The position numbers and the translations under genes were made by a program. A stretch of 64,000 nucleotides of DNA, from NCBI GenBank assembly GCA_013400155.1, contig VXBM01000758.1, positions 340,019 through 404,018 on the forward strand, in the 5' to 3' direction. The notes under the pieces are model-generated. The model had not been told where the DNA came from, did not search any database, and was given only the letters and a program-made list of their open reading frames with translations. This stretch comes from Helopsaltes ochotensis. Its lineage: Eukaryota; Chordata; Aves; Passeriformes; Locustellidae. Position 1 is the first letter of the stretch; the number at the start of each line of letters is the position of its first letter. Of the stretch, positions 22,796 to 34,831 are shown piece by piece.

Positions 22796-24227
22796 TAACT
22801 CCAAAAACTGAAGAAGATATTGCTTAAGCAAATGTTTATTGATTTATATTGAGGTATAAAAATGTTTTAGTTATTTTTTAAAGAAATATAATTTATTGTA
22901 ATTATGTGATTTACCTGATTTTGCTGATGGTGTTTATAAGTCACAGTGTTTTTTTTCCTACACAATTAACATGCTCTTTTTTCTAAATGATGACTTTCTC
23001 ATTAGATTCTTTATTGGAGGAATATTGATTTTTTTTTTGTTTCAGTGATGTCTTTTTGTATTATATTTTAATTGATTTCACTTTCCTTTAAATAAATAAT
23101 TGACAATTATTTTACATTTAATCTGTATATAAGTCTATCTTATCATTTGCTTAGATAATAAACTTTATTTATGTTATCCATGAGGTCTGACCTTTAGTTC
23201 TTAGGCTGGAGAAATTGCATTTCCCTGCAAAGTTTTATAAGCTCCTAAATATTTCTAAAAAAGAAAGTGGCCTTGAAAAATGTAAACCCCTTAATGTTAA
23301 TGTTCACTGCTCAAAAGGATAAGGTCAATTTTTTTTCCAGTGAACAGCTTATCTGATAAAAGTACTAATAATTTGCTCAAACTTGACATATGCCTTTGAA
23401 TCAAATATTCTTTTTAAGCTTTAGAGAAAATCCTAAAATAAAATGAGAAAAAATGTGTTAATAAACAATTTTAACCACAAAATCAATACATTAGCGTAAG
23501 GTGAAGTGGAATTTTTGTGTAATTTTTTCACAACTCAACCTATTTGATACATTAGATATTATATAGACTTTGGATAAGTTTAGGTATGACACTACACCTT
23601 CAAATACACATGAAAATATTTAGGAAATCTGTCATTTTAGAAAGAAACTGTAAGTGAATCTATAGTCTATTAAAATAAATAATTCATAAATTGACATTTT
23701 TCCTCACTTGTCACAATTTCTCATTCCTAAAAGTTACAGAGACACACCATATACTTTACCCCATTTTCTGGGACAATTAGTGCTTTCAGAAATTAATTTT
23801 CTAGCTCACCCTGTGCACAAAGCCAAGTTATTCTATGGAAAGCAAATGCATGATTGTGCAGTTTCAGAGAAAAACCATTGAACACAGGTTTACCCTAACC
23901 TTCTGACAGGTACTGGAACAACTTTACAGAGGTGAATATATGTGCATCTTGCTACCATATTCTTAACAACAGCAAATCCTTCTTTCTACAGAAACTTCAA
24001 TGACTGGAAGCTATATCTTTAATTTTGTTGCTTTATTCAATTGTTCAAATAAAGCAAATAGTGAGAAAAATTACATTTTTCTAGGCAAAATATAACTCGG
24101 AATTTGTATCTTCAAATTCTTGAATCGGGAGAAGAATGGGAAGTTTTGGAACTGATTACAGAAAAAATGATAAGGAAACATTTAAAATAAAGTCAATGCT
24201 TTTGGAATATGCAGCATTTTTTAAGGC
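22796..24227. other. very AT-rich non-coding stretch
   Basis: Among the most AT-rich parts of the window, with many TTTT and AAAT runs. No gene, RNA or repeat family recognised. Confidence 0.65.
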
Positions 24228-24756
24228 TTATTTGTAGAAATTTGATATTTTCTTATACATGGCTGGTGATGTGCATGTTCCAGAACGAGCCATTAGAACA
24301 GAGGACTCTACATATACTTGCAAAGGCCACGAACTGAAACAAATGTCCCAATTTTTACAAATTAACTGACAAAGAGGAAAAGGTTTCATTGTAGCACGCA
24401 AATAGGACTGAAAGCACAGCTCTAAACATGTAATATCAATTACCACCATTGACTTATGCAAGTACCCAGCTCCTCTTGCCAAAATATTATTAAAGGAAGT
24501 TGGAGCTTTTTTCCTCCTAAACGTGCAGGTGTACTGGTGGCAATGTGAAATGCACGAAGCCAGACAAACCATTAGAACAGAAGATGGATTCCTGAAGTTC
24601 CCTGGCTGGAAACAAAGCTGTATCTGTGATTTCAAGTGCTTCTGCTGCAAAAAGCCGGGCAGAACCTGCGAGTACTTATACTCTACTCCTCCTAACTGCT
24701 TCTCCTGGAAAATACACATTGTTAAAGCTAATTTAAAAGGAGTTCTGGCCTTTTGA
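24228..24756. other. region open on both strands; no gene recognised
   Basis: The minus strand is open for 163 codons (24719-24228), the longest unexplained frame in the window. The plus strand is open for 77 codons (24523-24756). Both translations are cysteine-rich in places; the plus frame has a C-x-C-x3-C-x-C-C cluster. This spacing does not match the six-cysteine pattern of avian beta-defensins, there is no signal peptide at the start of the plus frame, and I recognise no other family. About 0.5 such frames would be expected by chance in this amount of AT-rich DNA by a rough estimate. Treated as non-coding unless expression shows otherwise. Confidence 0.3.
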
Positions 24757-24961
24757 CATAAGATAAATTAGACATGCTCTACACATATGATCGCTCTGCA
24801 GATTGGTGCTTTTCCAGCTGAGTAGTTGCTATAGCAGAGTACCAATTAATCAATTAACTTTAATTAACTTGGAGAGAAAAGAAAAGACAACAGAATAATG
24901 AAAACACACTTCCTGCAAAATCAAACAGAAGATCATGAGGGCTTAGCAGAGGATTTTTAGG
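24757..24961. other. short non-coding stretch
   Basis: AT-rich; contains repeated TTAATTAA/CAATTAA motifs near 24843-24872. Nothing else recognised. Confidence 0.5.
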
Positions 24962-25031
24962 ATCTTTGTGTGTGCCTGCCTACAGTTTATACAGGGGGAC
25001 TGGAGGCTGAGGAGGGCTGTGAACCCAAACC
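24962..25031 (+). repeat. dispersed repeat, copy B of a 70-bp pair
   Basis: Partner of the copy at 22627-22694 (see there). The GC-richer composition continues past the end of the shared segment, to about 25200. Copy B may therefore be the original context, and copy A the inserted piece. Confidence 0.85.
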
Positions 25032-25398
25032 AGGCAGATCTCCCCACAGAACACACCAGCCACAGAATATTAAGGCTTGAGATAGAGATGAAAGTTGGAA
25101 TGAAGGAGCTCCTTGCAATGCATACATTTTCTGCCACAGTGGTGGAAAACCTGGGAGAGGAGATGGAGAAAAATAAAAGAGACAAGTGATATTAGACCAG
25201 TGGGACAGAGATACAAGGGAGGGAAATGACAGCAGATGATCCAAAGAGTATCTGAAAACTTTGACAGGAACAGCTCCTACGCTTCTTTCTCTTATACCAT
25301 GGGCAATAAATTTCGCTACTCTGAGAAAACCAAGGGGATTTATCCCATTGAAGACTTCCTGTAAAGCTTATGGGGAAAGGAACATCTAGGATTCTCTT
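25032..25398. other. non-coding stretch, mixed composition
   Basis: Open on both strands in short frames (24968-25189 plus, 25244-24987 minus) that also cover repeat copy B. No family resemblance. Confidence 0.5.
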
Positions 25399-25467
25399 CC
25401 TGATATCAGAATTTCTATTCTGATATCAGGAATATATATACAAGGCTTATGCTCATAAGCCTTGTAT
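25399..25467. repeat. two adjacent perfect hairpins
   Basis: First: CCTGATATCAGAAT (25399-25412) with ATTCTGATATCAGG (25417-25430), a 14-bp perfect stem with a 4-base loop. Second: ATACAAGGCTTAT (25438-25450) with ATAAGCCTTGTAT (25455-25467), a 13-bp perfect stem with a 4-base loop (GCTC). Only seven bases separate them. Two tight snap-backs side by side suggest template-switching during replication or a small inverted-repeat structure. Confidence 0.92.
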
Positions 25468-28203
25468 TTCATACAAGATGCTGGAACATTCACTTGCTTA
25501 GAAAAAGCTGTAGGAAAAAAAAAAACTCAATAAAATCCCTATTGAAGGAATTTCTTAGATGAAGGAAGACTTTTGCATTCTATAAGGTCTGGATTACACT
25601 TCTAGGAAACATTATTTCTTGGTTTCATGCAAACCCATTAAGACTTGATGAAGTTGTACTATTTTCACTTTCACAGATAGAAAAAGTACATGCTCATGTA
25701 ATTAAATATTACATTATAATTCAGCTATTACAGAAATAAAAATTATCAAGAAATGCTTTAACTTTTACTTCTCTTTGCACTTATCTTATTTTTTTTTCAC
25801 TCATCCTAAACCAATTCTCTGTGCTCTCTGTTCCTGTGTTTCCTCTTCATAACTTGATCTAGAGCTGCTTCTGTGGCAGAAAAATAGCTTGTTGTTTCTT
25901 AGCTGGGATAACAGAGTTCAACAACAAAAACAACAAAAGAAAAGAGGAAGCAAGCAAATACACTATAGAAAAAATGTGAAGTATTTTAGCACAAGATCAA
26001 ACACTGACACTCGAAAGATGGAGAGCTGTTTGTTCATTCCAAAAAAAAAATCAATTCTTAGCCTAAGATAGGAATTAAATTCCATTCTTTAAAAGCATGG
26101 TGTTGATACTGTTTCCTTTCTTCTCCTCCCTAGATAACTTTGTGGAGAAATTGCTCACAGACACACAGAGTGTGTGTAAAAGTCACTTTGCAAACCAGTA
26201 TTTTAACTTTTAGATTTGTGAGATAAAAGATCCTTGGTCTATTCTTCCACAACTGCTCTTAGTTCACTTACCAGAGAATAACTGGAGTTTTTTCTTGCAT
26301 AAAATTATAGTGTTCTATGTATCAGCTGGGAGGTTTCTTCAGATATACTAAGAATAGAGATGAAGAAGTGTCAGTGTCCCTGATTTTAGTCACGAAGATG
26401 AAGGAGAATTTTATAAACTGTGTTTATAAAAATCAGTATCCTTCTAAAAGACCTCCATCTAGTTTGTGTTGTGACAAGCAAAAAGCAGTCTTCACCAAAA
26501 TAGTTTTTGTACATTACTCACAAGAAAGAAAGTGAGGGAAAGTGCGCAAAACTGTAGGGCAGAACTCAAGTATAAGTCTACAGCTACAAGCTGACAGATA
26601 GAGTGGAACTGAGAGAAGATGTGTTTTGACAAATGAGAAATTTCCACCTTAAGATCGTCTTGGATAAAAATGACTCCGCTAGCCCTGTGGCCAAAACTTG
26701 CAGATAAGCAATGAAATTTTGTGGCAGTTCATGTATGTTAATTACAAGCAAACACAATTTTGGGCTGAAGAAATACCAGTACCTATATTTGGCCCACTCT
26801 CCAAAAAAGATATTCAGTAACTATTTTAAAATCTAGCATGTACTGGCAGTGATCTGTTCCTTTTAAATATTTTACTTTCCAAAATTTATATAATCCGAAA
26901 TCATTTATATTTGGTGAAGGTTTTTAAAAATTAGTATAAAAGCAGTAGATATTCAAGCATAACAAAAATGAACAGATTTTACTTAACCCCTTTTTAAGAC
27001 ATTGTATAATGATGTAACAATAAGAGCAATAAAATTAAAATATTTTTATTACACTCCAACTCACTCAAAAATGCCATGAACCTGAGGTTATCCACTGATT
27101 CCTTCTGTACAATCTCTTTCTGAAATGAAAATTTTGTAGCAAGGCAAGATGAAATTTCTGTTAAATGTGCCCAATATTTCTTCAGGAGTACTCTGTGGAG
27201 AACACCCCTATTTTCTTAAATCTGAGCACTCATCTGACAAACTGATGAGTAAGTCCAGAACATAATTCATGACCATTTCAGGACAAAGTTCTAAAATTAA
27301 GGCTTGTTCCTGACTGCATTTGGCTTACTCAAGCTTAATGTTAATACTCTTCCACTGGTGTACTGAAAGTTGCTTCTGGGTTTTTGTCTTCTAAACACAC
27401 ACACGCACACAAACATTTGTATTTTTTTTCACAGCTCACTAAATCATAGAAAATATCAATCTACAAGACAAGACCCTTATATCTATAGTTGCTAGAAGCA
27501 AAACAGATCCCCACATATAATACTCTAATATATGTTTGCTTCAAATGCATCAAAAACTCTTGAATTCTGTCTCTAGCAAGGCCCATCAGTGTGGTTGCAC
27601 CTCTGAGTAATAACATTTATAATACATGTTACTATCAGTTTAAACAAGACTGCCTTTTCCTTGTATTTCCTTGCGTATTTTCCACATTTCCTCAGAAGTT
27701 TTTCTAGCCAGAAAACACAACTAGTTCTTGCTATCCCTTAGCAGAGACTGTTAAATTATTACTACTTTTATGTGTTAAATTTACGACTTTCTGACAGCCT
27801 GGGTTCCCAAAAAGAGATGAAGAAGCTGCCTTTCATGGGAAGCTTGTGAGCCTTTGAACCTCTTCCTCTTGTTCCCCCTATCACTTCCAGAGGACACGGG
27901 GTTTTCTCTAACCTCGGTTTTCAGAGATGTCTTGCCTAAACTGAGGTACCACTAGTGCCCAGGGAAGGAGAGAACAGGGAAGCTGTGTGGCCACGAAGGC
28001 ATTCCCATAGTGTGCAGCAAAGAGCAGAAGTAATTGAGCAATAGTAATAGTGGGGAAAGATGTTAATCCACACATCAAGTCTTACAGAATAAATCTGTGG
28101 CTTGCCGTAATATTTCATGTTCTGGTTTTTAGAAGTTTAAATTTAATAACTTCCTGTCCTGTAAGTGGGCAAGACGTGATTGAGCAATTTCTGTTGTGGC
28201 AAC

Positions 28204-28227
28204 AGCATTTTACAGAGCATTTTACAG
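28204..28227 (+). repeat. 12-bp perfect tandem duplication
   Basis: AGCATTTTACAG occurs twice head to tail. Confidence 0.9.
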
Positions 28228-28547
28228 TAATTATTAAAACCACAAACTTTTATAAGGTTTTTTAATTCACAATGTGCTGCAAAAGTGATTAAAGAGGAAT
28301 GTTGTGAAGCTATTTCTTCATATGGCAAGAGATTCATATTTTTGGAGGGTGCTGCAGAGCACGGAATTACCTGATCAAAATCAATGGTCATACCCTCCCT
28401 TATAACCAAGCAAACTGCTAAACAGAGTTGTCAGATGCACCCGAGGAAATGCAATTTTGCACTGTGATACATGGAATGAGAGTAAGTGGGAAATAACCGT
28501 AGCTCAAAATGCTCATCATCCAGGAAAAGGACAAAAATAGCTCCCAG

Positions 28548-28574
28548 TTCCTTGCTAACATTTCCTTGCTAACA
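28548..28574 (+). repeat. 13-bp direct duplication (period 14)
   Basis: TTCCTTGCTAACA at 28548-28560 and again at 28562-28574, separated by one T. Confidence 0.9.
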
Positions 28575-29466
28575 CAATGGTAAGAAGTGAGCACTGCTTT
28601 TGTTTTGGAGGCAAAAAGTGACCTTGTCATATATACATGGATGGGACTGATTTCAGACACCAGCTAACACCTGTAGAGATGAATGAAGGATCTGCTGCAG
28701 AAGGGCAGCTAGAAGGGAGTTAACAGAGACCAGAGAAGGGAACTAATGTATCAGGGATAATAACTGGGCACTTCTGTTTCTAGGAGATTCTTGAACATTA
28801 GTATTTTCATGTTTTGGTATGATTTTACACAGTTCAACTCAAGTTTTCTGAAAATGTGATTCTCCTTTTTAACTTGCCATCTTTTTGTAATCCTCTAATG
28901 GTTCAAATTTGTAGACTGTCACTGTCAACTAATGGAGGATAACCTCAGGGAGTGATATATATTGCAGTTATAGGCATAGATCATACAGATATAGTTATAG
29001 ATAGAAGTTCTACTTTTTCTTTTCCTTTAAGATATATTTTCCTAATACTTGCAAGCACTTTTGAATCCTTCCATGACCTTGCCAAAGAAACACTTAAGTG
29101 GAGACACTTCTCTGAGACCACCAGTGCAGTCTTGCAAGGGAGTCAACAGGTATTTCAGGCTTGGCAGGTAAAACAAAAACAGAACACACCAAAAGCTAAT
29201 ATACAGGGCAGGGAATGTATTCTACCCAAATGTGAGTTGACTGCATTATGTCTCTTCTGCTTTCTCCTGGCAGTTCTTTTTTTCTTTTTTCCCCCCCCAA
29301 CAAATGTATTGTGAGCATTCAATGAGAAGTCAAAGGCTGCTTGATGAGATAAAACCTTGTGGGTTATTTTAGCTTACAAGGGCATAATATACCAGGAACA
29401 ATATTCTCAGAACACATAAACCATGTTTTAGCATAATTCATTGTGACAAACTCGCTTGAACACCGC

Positions 29467-29494
29467 ATTTTTCTTATATTAACATAAGAAAAAT
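29467..29494. repeat. perfect 11-bp inverted repeat, 6-base loop
   Basis: Arms ATTTTTCTTAT (29467-29477) and ATAAGAAAAAT (29484-29494), loop ATTAAC. Confidence 0.85.
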
Positions 29495-32400
29495 CTTAAC
29501 ATAGAGAATTCAATGCAAACTTTTCTGACAAATGCCATTTTTCACACTTTTTTTGTAAAACTCCATCAAGTTTCATGGAAGTTTATGCAGACAAAAGGTG
29601 TTTCATTATCTTATTTTATAATGTTCTGACCACAGAGATTGCTCATAAAAATTTGACCTATTATTTTCTCTTCTTAGCTTTTCTTTTGTCCCTCAGATTC
29701 ACAGTGCCCTAAACAAAAGGCCAGGAAAGTTTCTGTCCCAAAAGAGTATGAGATAAGCTATTGCAAACTGCAAACTGAAAACCACAAACTGCACACTGGA
29801 AAAAAAATTAGCAATTTATAATTGTATGATACTTGAGTTCAAAAACATTTGACATAAATAATTATTCTTTAATGTCTCTTTCTTCAAGCATGCAGTAACT
29901 ATGCTGTCAAGTTAAATGTGATGTGGAGTAAAATCAACCTTTCATTCTGAAAAACAAAAGTTCTAATCTTTTATAACTTTAGGACTTAAAAATTGTGATT
30001 TGAATTGAGCAAGTTAAATAAAAAATGGCTGTTTGGATGACTAGTATCTCTTACCCAATGAAAAATTTACTTGAAAAATTTCTGCCTATCTGTCATCCAA
30101 TGAACTCTTCCATGCCCTGTTAATTTGTAACACCCTTTCCCCCACTATATTAAACTTCTATAAAATGGTAATGGCTTTCAGATTATAGAGGAGGACAAAT
30201 GGCATAACTATACTCAGAATTTTGAAAGAAGGTTCAAAGAGGAAGCATGCAATTTTCCATCATGAATTCCCAGACTGTACTCCAACTCTGATATTTTAAA
30301 AAATTCTACTTCCAGGCTGTGTATTTATGTTCATTTAAATATTGTATTTAATCTCACATAAATGGAAAAATAAATATAAAGCAGTAGAAAAGTATAAGCT
30401 GCTATTTTCTTTCAATGGTCCTTCTGTCTCATCTTTTTTTTTTTTGTCTTGCAGATGCAATTTACATATGACATAAACACAATCAGTCTTAGCAAGAGGT
30501 TCTTTCTGAGAGGTATTTCAAATGTACTATAGGCACTTATGAAAGAAGAATATATTTTTCACTGAAAATTCATTTGATTTCATTTGAAAAGACCAAAAGA
30601 TATTTGTGGTCTTACTATTCATGAGAATTCTTCTCAAAAAGGAGGTCTCTATCTTATTTTCAGTCCATGAACTCCCACTGATGCAATGTGGTTCTTTTAG
30701 AATTCTTACTCAAAGTCTAATAACTTCATTGTCTTCAAAAACCACCCTTGTGCAGCTGAGGTATTTTTCAAATTCAAGCAAGACCCAAGAGACCAGTTTA
30801 AAACTAAAAATTACCTAGTTTCTTATCAGCTTTTTTTTCCTTTTTGGTACTGGTTTGCACGAATTTTTACTGTCAGCTTGTTCCTTAGACAGCATACTTT
30901 TTGAGACGATTTTGGCATAAAACACAGGTCAGGAGGAAATAATGTATATTAAAAATAGCAGGGATTTCACATACATGAAAGGCCTGCACTGTTTGTATTT
31001 AAGTAAATTTACTTTTAGTCTTCACTCCAAGATGTAGAAGTTTTATGAAATACAGAATAAAAAAATCACAGCATATGAACATACCAGCCACCTTTAACTG
31101 CATGTACCCCCACTGTGTTTCATATAAGGATCTTTCTTATAGGGACTAACTGGATTTTTTTCTTTTATATTTTCCTTAATACCTCATTTCAATTCACCAA
31201 GGAAAAATGAAGAATGTTATGGTAGTATCTCAAAATCATCAGATCAGAGTCTGTCACAACAAAACAGTGAATTCCTAAATCTAGGATACCTGACAGGAAA
31301 ATACAAATCATCCTGAAAAGCAAATTAATGTCATGCTACTTGTGTTTCATGTTGAATATGGAATGAAAATAATGATGAACACATTCAGTAGATAGCACAG
31401 ATGGCCTTGAAGGGAATTTCTGCATGTGAGGGTTATAATATAATCTTTCCATTTGACATTTTGTGTTCTTCTCTGTGAGTCAAAAAGGATTTTCTTGTAT
31501 TTTTTCTTTAATCTTTTCCTTTGCTCTAATATATCTTTGGATGCATTATATTTTCTCTATTCTGATGGGCAACAATGAGAGATTTTGTGATTACTAATGG
31601 TCATAAGAGATGTGGAATTCAAAGTAAGTCAGTCCCAGGACTGTGTGTAGACCTAGAGCTAATGCTGAAATTTAACATTTTTTGTCTTTCTGAAACTTTT
31701 TCAGAACTACCAATAAGGAAAGACTACTGCAGATACCTACCCTTTTCAAAAAATATTGAGAAACAAAAAGGTATTTAAAATCTTACCAGGACATTTACAA
31801 AACAGGAAAAAAAATTGAATTGTAAGATAGTGAATCAGTCAATAAAAGTAAAAAATAAACCCCACTGGTAACAGAAAAATTCTGGGCTCCATTTAATTAT
31901 TTTTAATTATTGATCAAGATCCAATGAAATATTTTGACCCGTCCAACGTATTTTAAAATGTATACAGTTGAAACAAAACTTTTATGTCTCTGATACACTT
32001 AAAAACATTGAAAATGTTTTTAAATGTAATCCTGAACTGTATATGTTGACACTGGGTTTTTCCAGCGTAGCAATACAAAGTTTTTAGTAACAAGGCTCTT
32101 GGAGAGACATTTTTATTACAAAAGCTTGTGGTTCTAGAGGTCATGGTAGAGTGAAGTAGTCTCAGCATCCTCATTGTCTTCTCTTCCCAGTGGGGAAAAA
32201 AAAGACTAAAACTGTACATTTTAATATAATGCTCACAGATAGCTTTTAGCCAGGCACTGCTGACAGATTTTGGGAGCATGGCACCGCTGAAAAGGTTCAG
32301 CTAACCTAACAGAGTATGGCTTCAGGCAGTTGGTGTTCTCAGCAGACACTGAAATGGAGTGAAACAGATTCTCTAAGCTCGGATTTAACCTTCCTTTCTC

Positions 32401-33094
32401 TTTCAATCACTTTGATTCATATGAGCTCTTGATCACTCCTGCCCTGCGCCTTGCAGAGCGCACGTGGTGCCACAGCCTCCAAAGAACAAGGCAGACACAG
32501 CGCTCCGTGCCAGCAACAACACCTGGGAAACAAATCTGTCACCTGGTCACCTTCTGACCCTTCCTGAGCATTCCTCTCCTACTCAGCACGCCAGCGTGCT
32601 CTGCACCTTTCTGAATCATTGACTGAATTATCCTAGTACCTATCCTTATTAAACAAGATTGATCAGTTTTAAAATATAGACATTATATTATTATTAGCAC
32701 AAATGATTTGGTTTCCTCTAATTTCATCAAATTAAACAGAAATCCTGTTTCATTAATAAATAAATTAGGCAAAAAGAAAAAATTACAGTAGAAATTCACG
32801 CCTTAACAGTCTCAGTTCTTTACACCAAAAAAAGAGAAAAATACTGCAATTCCACAGTTTTTGTTTTGTTTTCAGTAGTCCTTGATAGAATTGAATGGAA
32901 CATGATAGGATTTTAAGTGGGATTAAGAGCTTTCATTGGTGATAAAAGACATATATCAATATATACACACACACATACATATTTACCTCAGTTCAACAAA
33001 ACTGTAAGTCTGGACTTAGATTTCTCCTTGCTTGGTAAAGTACATAAAAATGTATTTATCTCTTTAAGGTATGTAAAAGAGCTATTTCCTCTGA
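29495..33094. other. long AT-rich non-coding stretch, no gene seen
   Basis: No transposon recognised. A GC- and CpG-richer patch at about 32440-32620 stands out (for example CCTGCGCCTTGCAGAGCGCA) but resembles nothing I know. A short CA/TA simple sequence lies at 32955-32980, just before the LTR. Confidence 0.6.
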
Positions 33095-33377
33095 TGTTGG
33101 CTGTGCAGGTTTTGGCTGGGATAGAGATAACATTCTTCACAGTGGCTAGAATGGGGTTACAGTTTGGATTTGTGCTGCAGACGGTGTTGATAACCCAGGG
33201 ATGTCCGAGCTATTGCTGAGCAGCACTTTGCACACTGTCAAGACCTTTTCTGTCTCTCACCCTACCCTGTCAGCAAGAGAACTGGGGGTGCACAAGAACT
33301 TGGGAGGGGACACAGACGCAACAGCTGAACTCAGCTGAGCAAAGGGATTTTCCATACCACTTGGCATCACGGTCAGC

Positions 33378-33386
33378 ATATAGAGC
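33378..33386 (+). promoter_or_regulatory. TATA-like box in the LTR
   Basis: CATATAGAG sits about 285 bases into the LTR, where the U3/R promoter is expected. It is one substitution away from TATAAAG-type boxes. Activity is unknown. Confidence 0.4.
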
Positions 33387-33541
33387 TGAGGAAAGAAAAA
33401 GGAATGGTGTTTGTCTTCTCAGGTCACCATTCCATGTGATGGAGCCCAGCTTTCCTGGGAATGCCCAAACACCCGCCTGGCCATCACAAGTGGTGAATGA
33501 ATGCCTTGTTTTTCTTTTCCTGCATGGATTTTGCTTTGTCT

Positions 33542-33547
33542 ATTAAA
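33542..33547 (+). promoter_or_regulatory. ATTAAA polyadenylation signal in the LTR
   Basis: ATTAAA, the commonest variant of AATAAA, lies about 160 bases after the TATA-like box and 105 bases before the LTR end. Confidence 0.5.
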
Positions 33548-33653
33548 CTATCTTTATCTCAACCCACATTTCCTCACTTTTACTCTTCCAATTCTCTCCC
33601 CCATCACAAGTATGTGGCTGAGGCTTAGGTCTGACTGGGCTTAAACCACAGCA

Positions 33654-34776
33654 CTCATTTGCTGCTCACAGAAACAGCACTTTAGTGGCTCCTAAATCTT
33701 ACAGTTACCACTCATTTAGTACCAGTTTAAATATACATAAAATGGGAGTGATCAGTAGGGATTAGATGGGAGTGTGTGTGTATGTTGGGAGAACATTAAC
33801 CTGGTTTTAGTCTAGTCATTATTTCACTTAAAAATTACAAAAATCCCTGACAAATAGCAAAGTGACATATCCTATTTGTACTTAAAGAACTTCCTACAAG
33901 CAGGAAATCAGGGGTGGGAGGTAGGCATTGTGTGCTTAATTTCTTATCCTTTGCCAGGTGGCCCATATCACTGAGATTAGGGCATTGTGAAGTTTAAATC
34001 CTGAAAAGAATTCCATTCTTCTACTTTGTATGATAGAAATAATCCATCTTCCCCTTCTTGAGACCTGGAGTGCCAAAACTGCTCATGATCATATTACTGT
34101 GTTTATGCCTATTTCCCCTATTTTAACTTGGTCATGCGGCCATGCTGACATCCCTGGCTGTGCATCCCACATCCCCTCTGAACACTTCCTTCTTTGCCCT
34201 TTCTTGCTCTGCAAGTTTGCCCATCATCTTAGGAAATGTTGCTCCTGACCTTTTCCAAAGGGCAAGGCTATATCTTTGTTTATACTCCAGATAATCACAG
34301 ACCTCAGACTAAATGTCCACCTCTGTTTCAACACTGCTAGACATAAATATCCTACAGTTTTATCAACACTGTTCTTCCAGCTGGCAATCAAACTGTGTTA
34401 CAGAGTTGAGGTAAAGTCAGTCCTTGTTTCTCCAACCACAGAACATGCTTGGCACAAATTACATTCTTCCACAACTCATGAACCTCTTCAACTTTGTCAA
34501 ATGAATTCTACCCTGGAGTTCTTCCTGTAATTCCTGGTGTTTTTGAGAGGTCAGTTGTTTGCATTGCATGTGCAAGACTTCTGTATTTGCAGTTTGAAGG
34601 TGTTTGAATTTTACAGCGTATGTGTGTATGAAAATGCAAAGTAGTGAAGAACAACCCTCCAGTCAAACAACCCCTAAAATGTTCAGCGATCAGGTGAGCT
34701 TTCTTTTTTGTCCTTCAAGTGTTGAGGGTGATAATGCATAAATTGAAAACTGTTTTTATTCAACTGGAGTTGAAAT
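33654..34776. other. non-coding stretch after the LTR
   Basis: No gene recognised. Two plus-strand frames (34030-34248, 34276-34530) follow one another but have no family resemblance and no convincing splice signals. Confidence 0.55.
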
Positions 34777-34831
34777 GCGTGTGTGTGTGGGTGAGTGTGT
34801 ACCTGAGCGTGTATGCATGCATGTGAATAGA
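34777..34831. repeat. TG-rich simple sequence
   Basis: Degenerate TG/TGTA/CATG dinucleotide stretch (GTGTGTGTGTGGGTGAGTGT and onward). An old, interrupted microsatellite. Confidence 0.85.

Larger units (their letters stand above)
25468..29466. other. long AT-rich non-coding stretch, no gene seen
   Basis: Nothing recognised apart from small tandem duplications (listed) and a short CA repeat near 27398-27412. A GC-richer patch at 27800-28025 matches no element I know. Frames such as 28952-29314 plus (120 codons) show no domains. Confidence 0.6.
33095..33653 (+). mobile_element. solo LTR of an endogenous retrovirus (avian ERV-L-like)
   Basis: The block starts TGTTGGCTGTGCAGG and ends TTAAACCACAGCA, in the TG...CA form of LTR ends. 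Internal landmarks appear in the order I associate with a widespread avian ERV-L-type LTR: TTCACAGTGGCTAGAATGGG, GTGTTGATAACCCAGGGATG, GGGGGTGCACAAGAACTTGG, a TATA-like CATATAGAG at 33378, ATGGAGCCCAGCTTTCCTGG, GTGGTGAATGAATGCCTTG, and a TATTAAACTATCTTTATCTC polyadenylation-signal region. Length (about 560 bp) fits an LTR. No internal gag, pol or env sequence and no second LTR is present, so the provirus was probably reduced by recombination between its LTRs. I could not confirm a target-site duplication: the flanks are TCTGA and CTCAT. The open frame at 33361-33546 is only LTR sequence. Confidence 0.85.

Noticed and set aside
24284..24590. Local duplication suggested by CCATTAGAACAGA at two places
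   Set aside because: Only about 14 bases match well; the flanks align too poorly to support a duplication.
24523..24756. Avian beta-defensin-like peptide
   Set aside because: The cysteine spacing (C-x-C-x3-C-x-C-C) is not the six-cysteine defensin pattern, and there is no signal peptide at the start.
33361..33546. 61-codon plus-strand frame
   Set aside because: It lies wholly in the solo LTR, which does not encode a protein.
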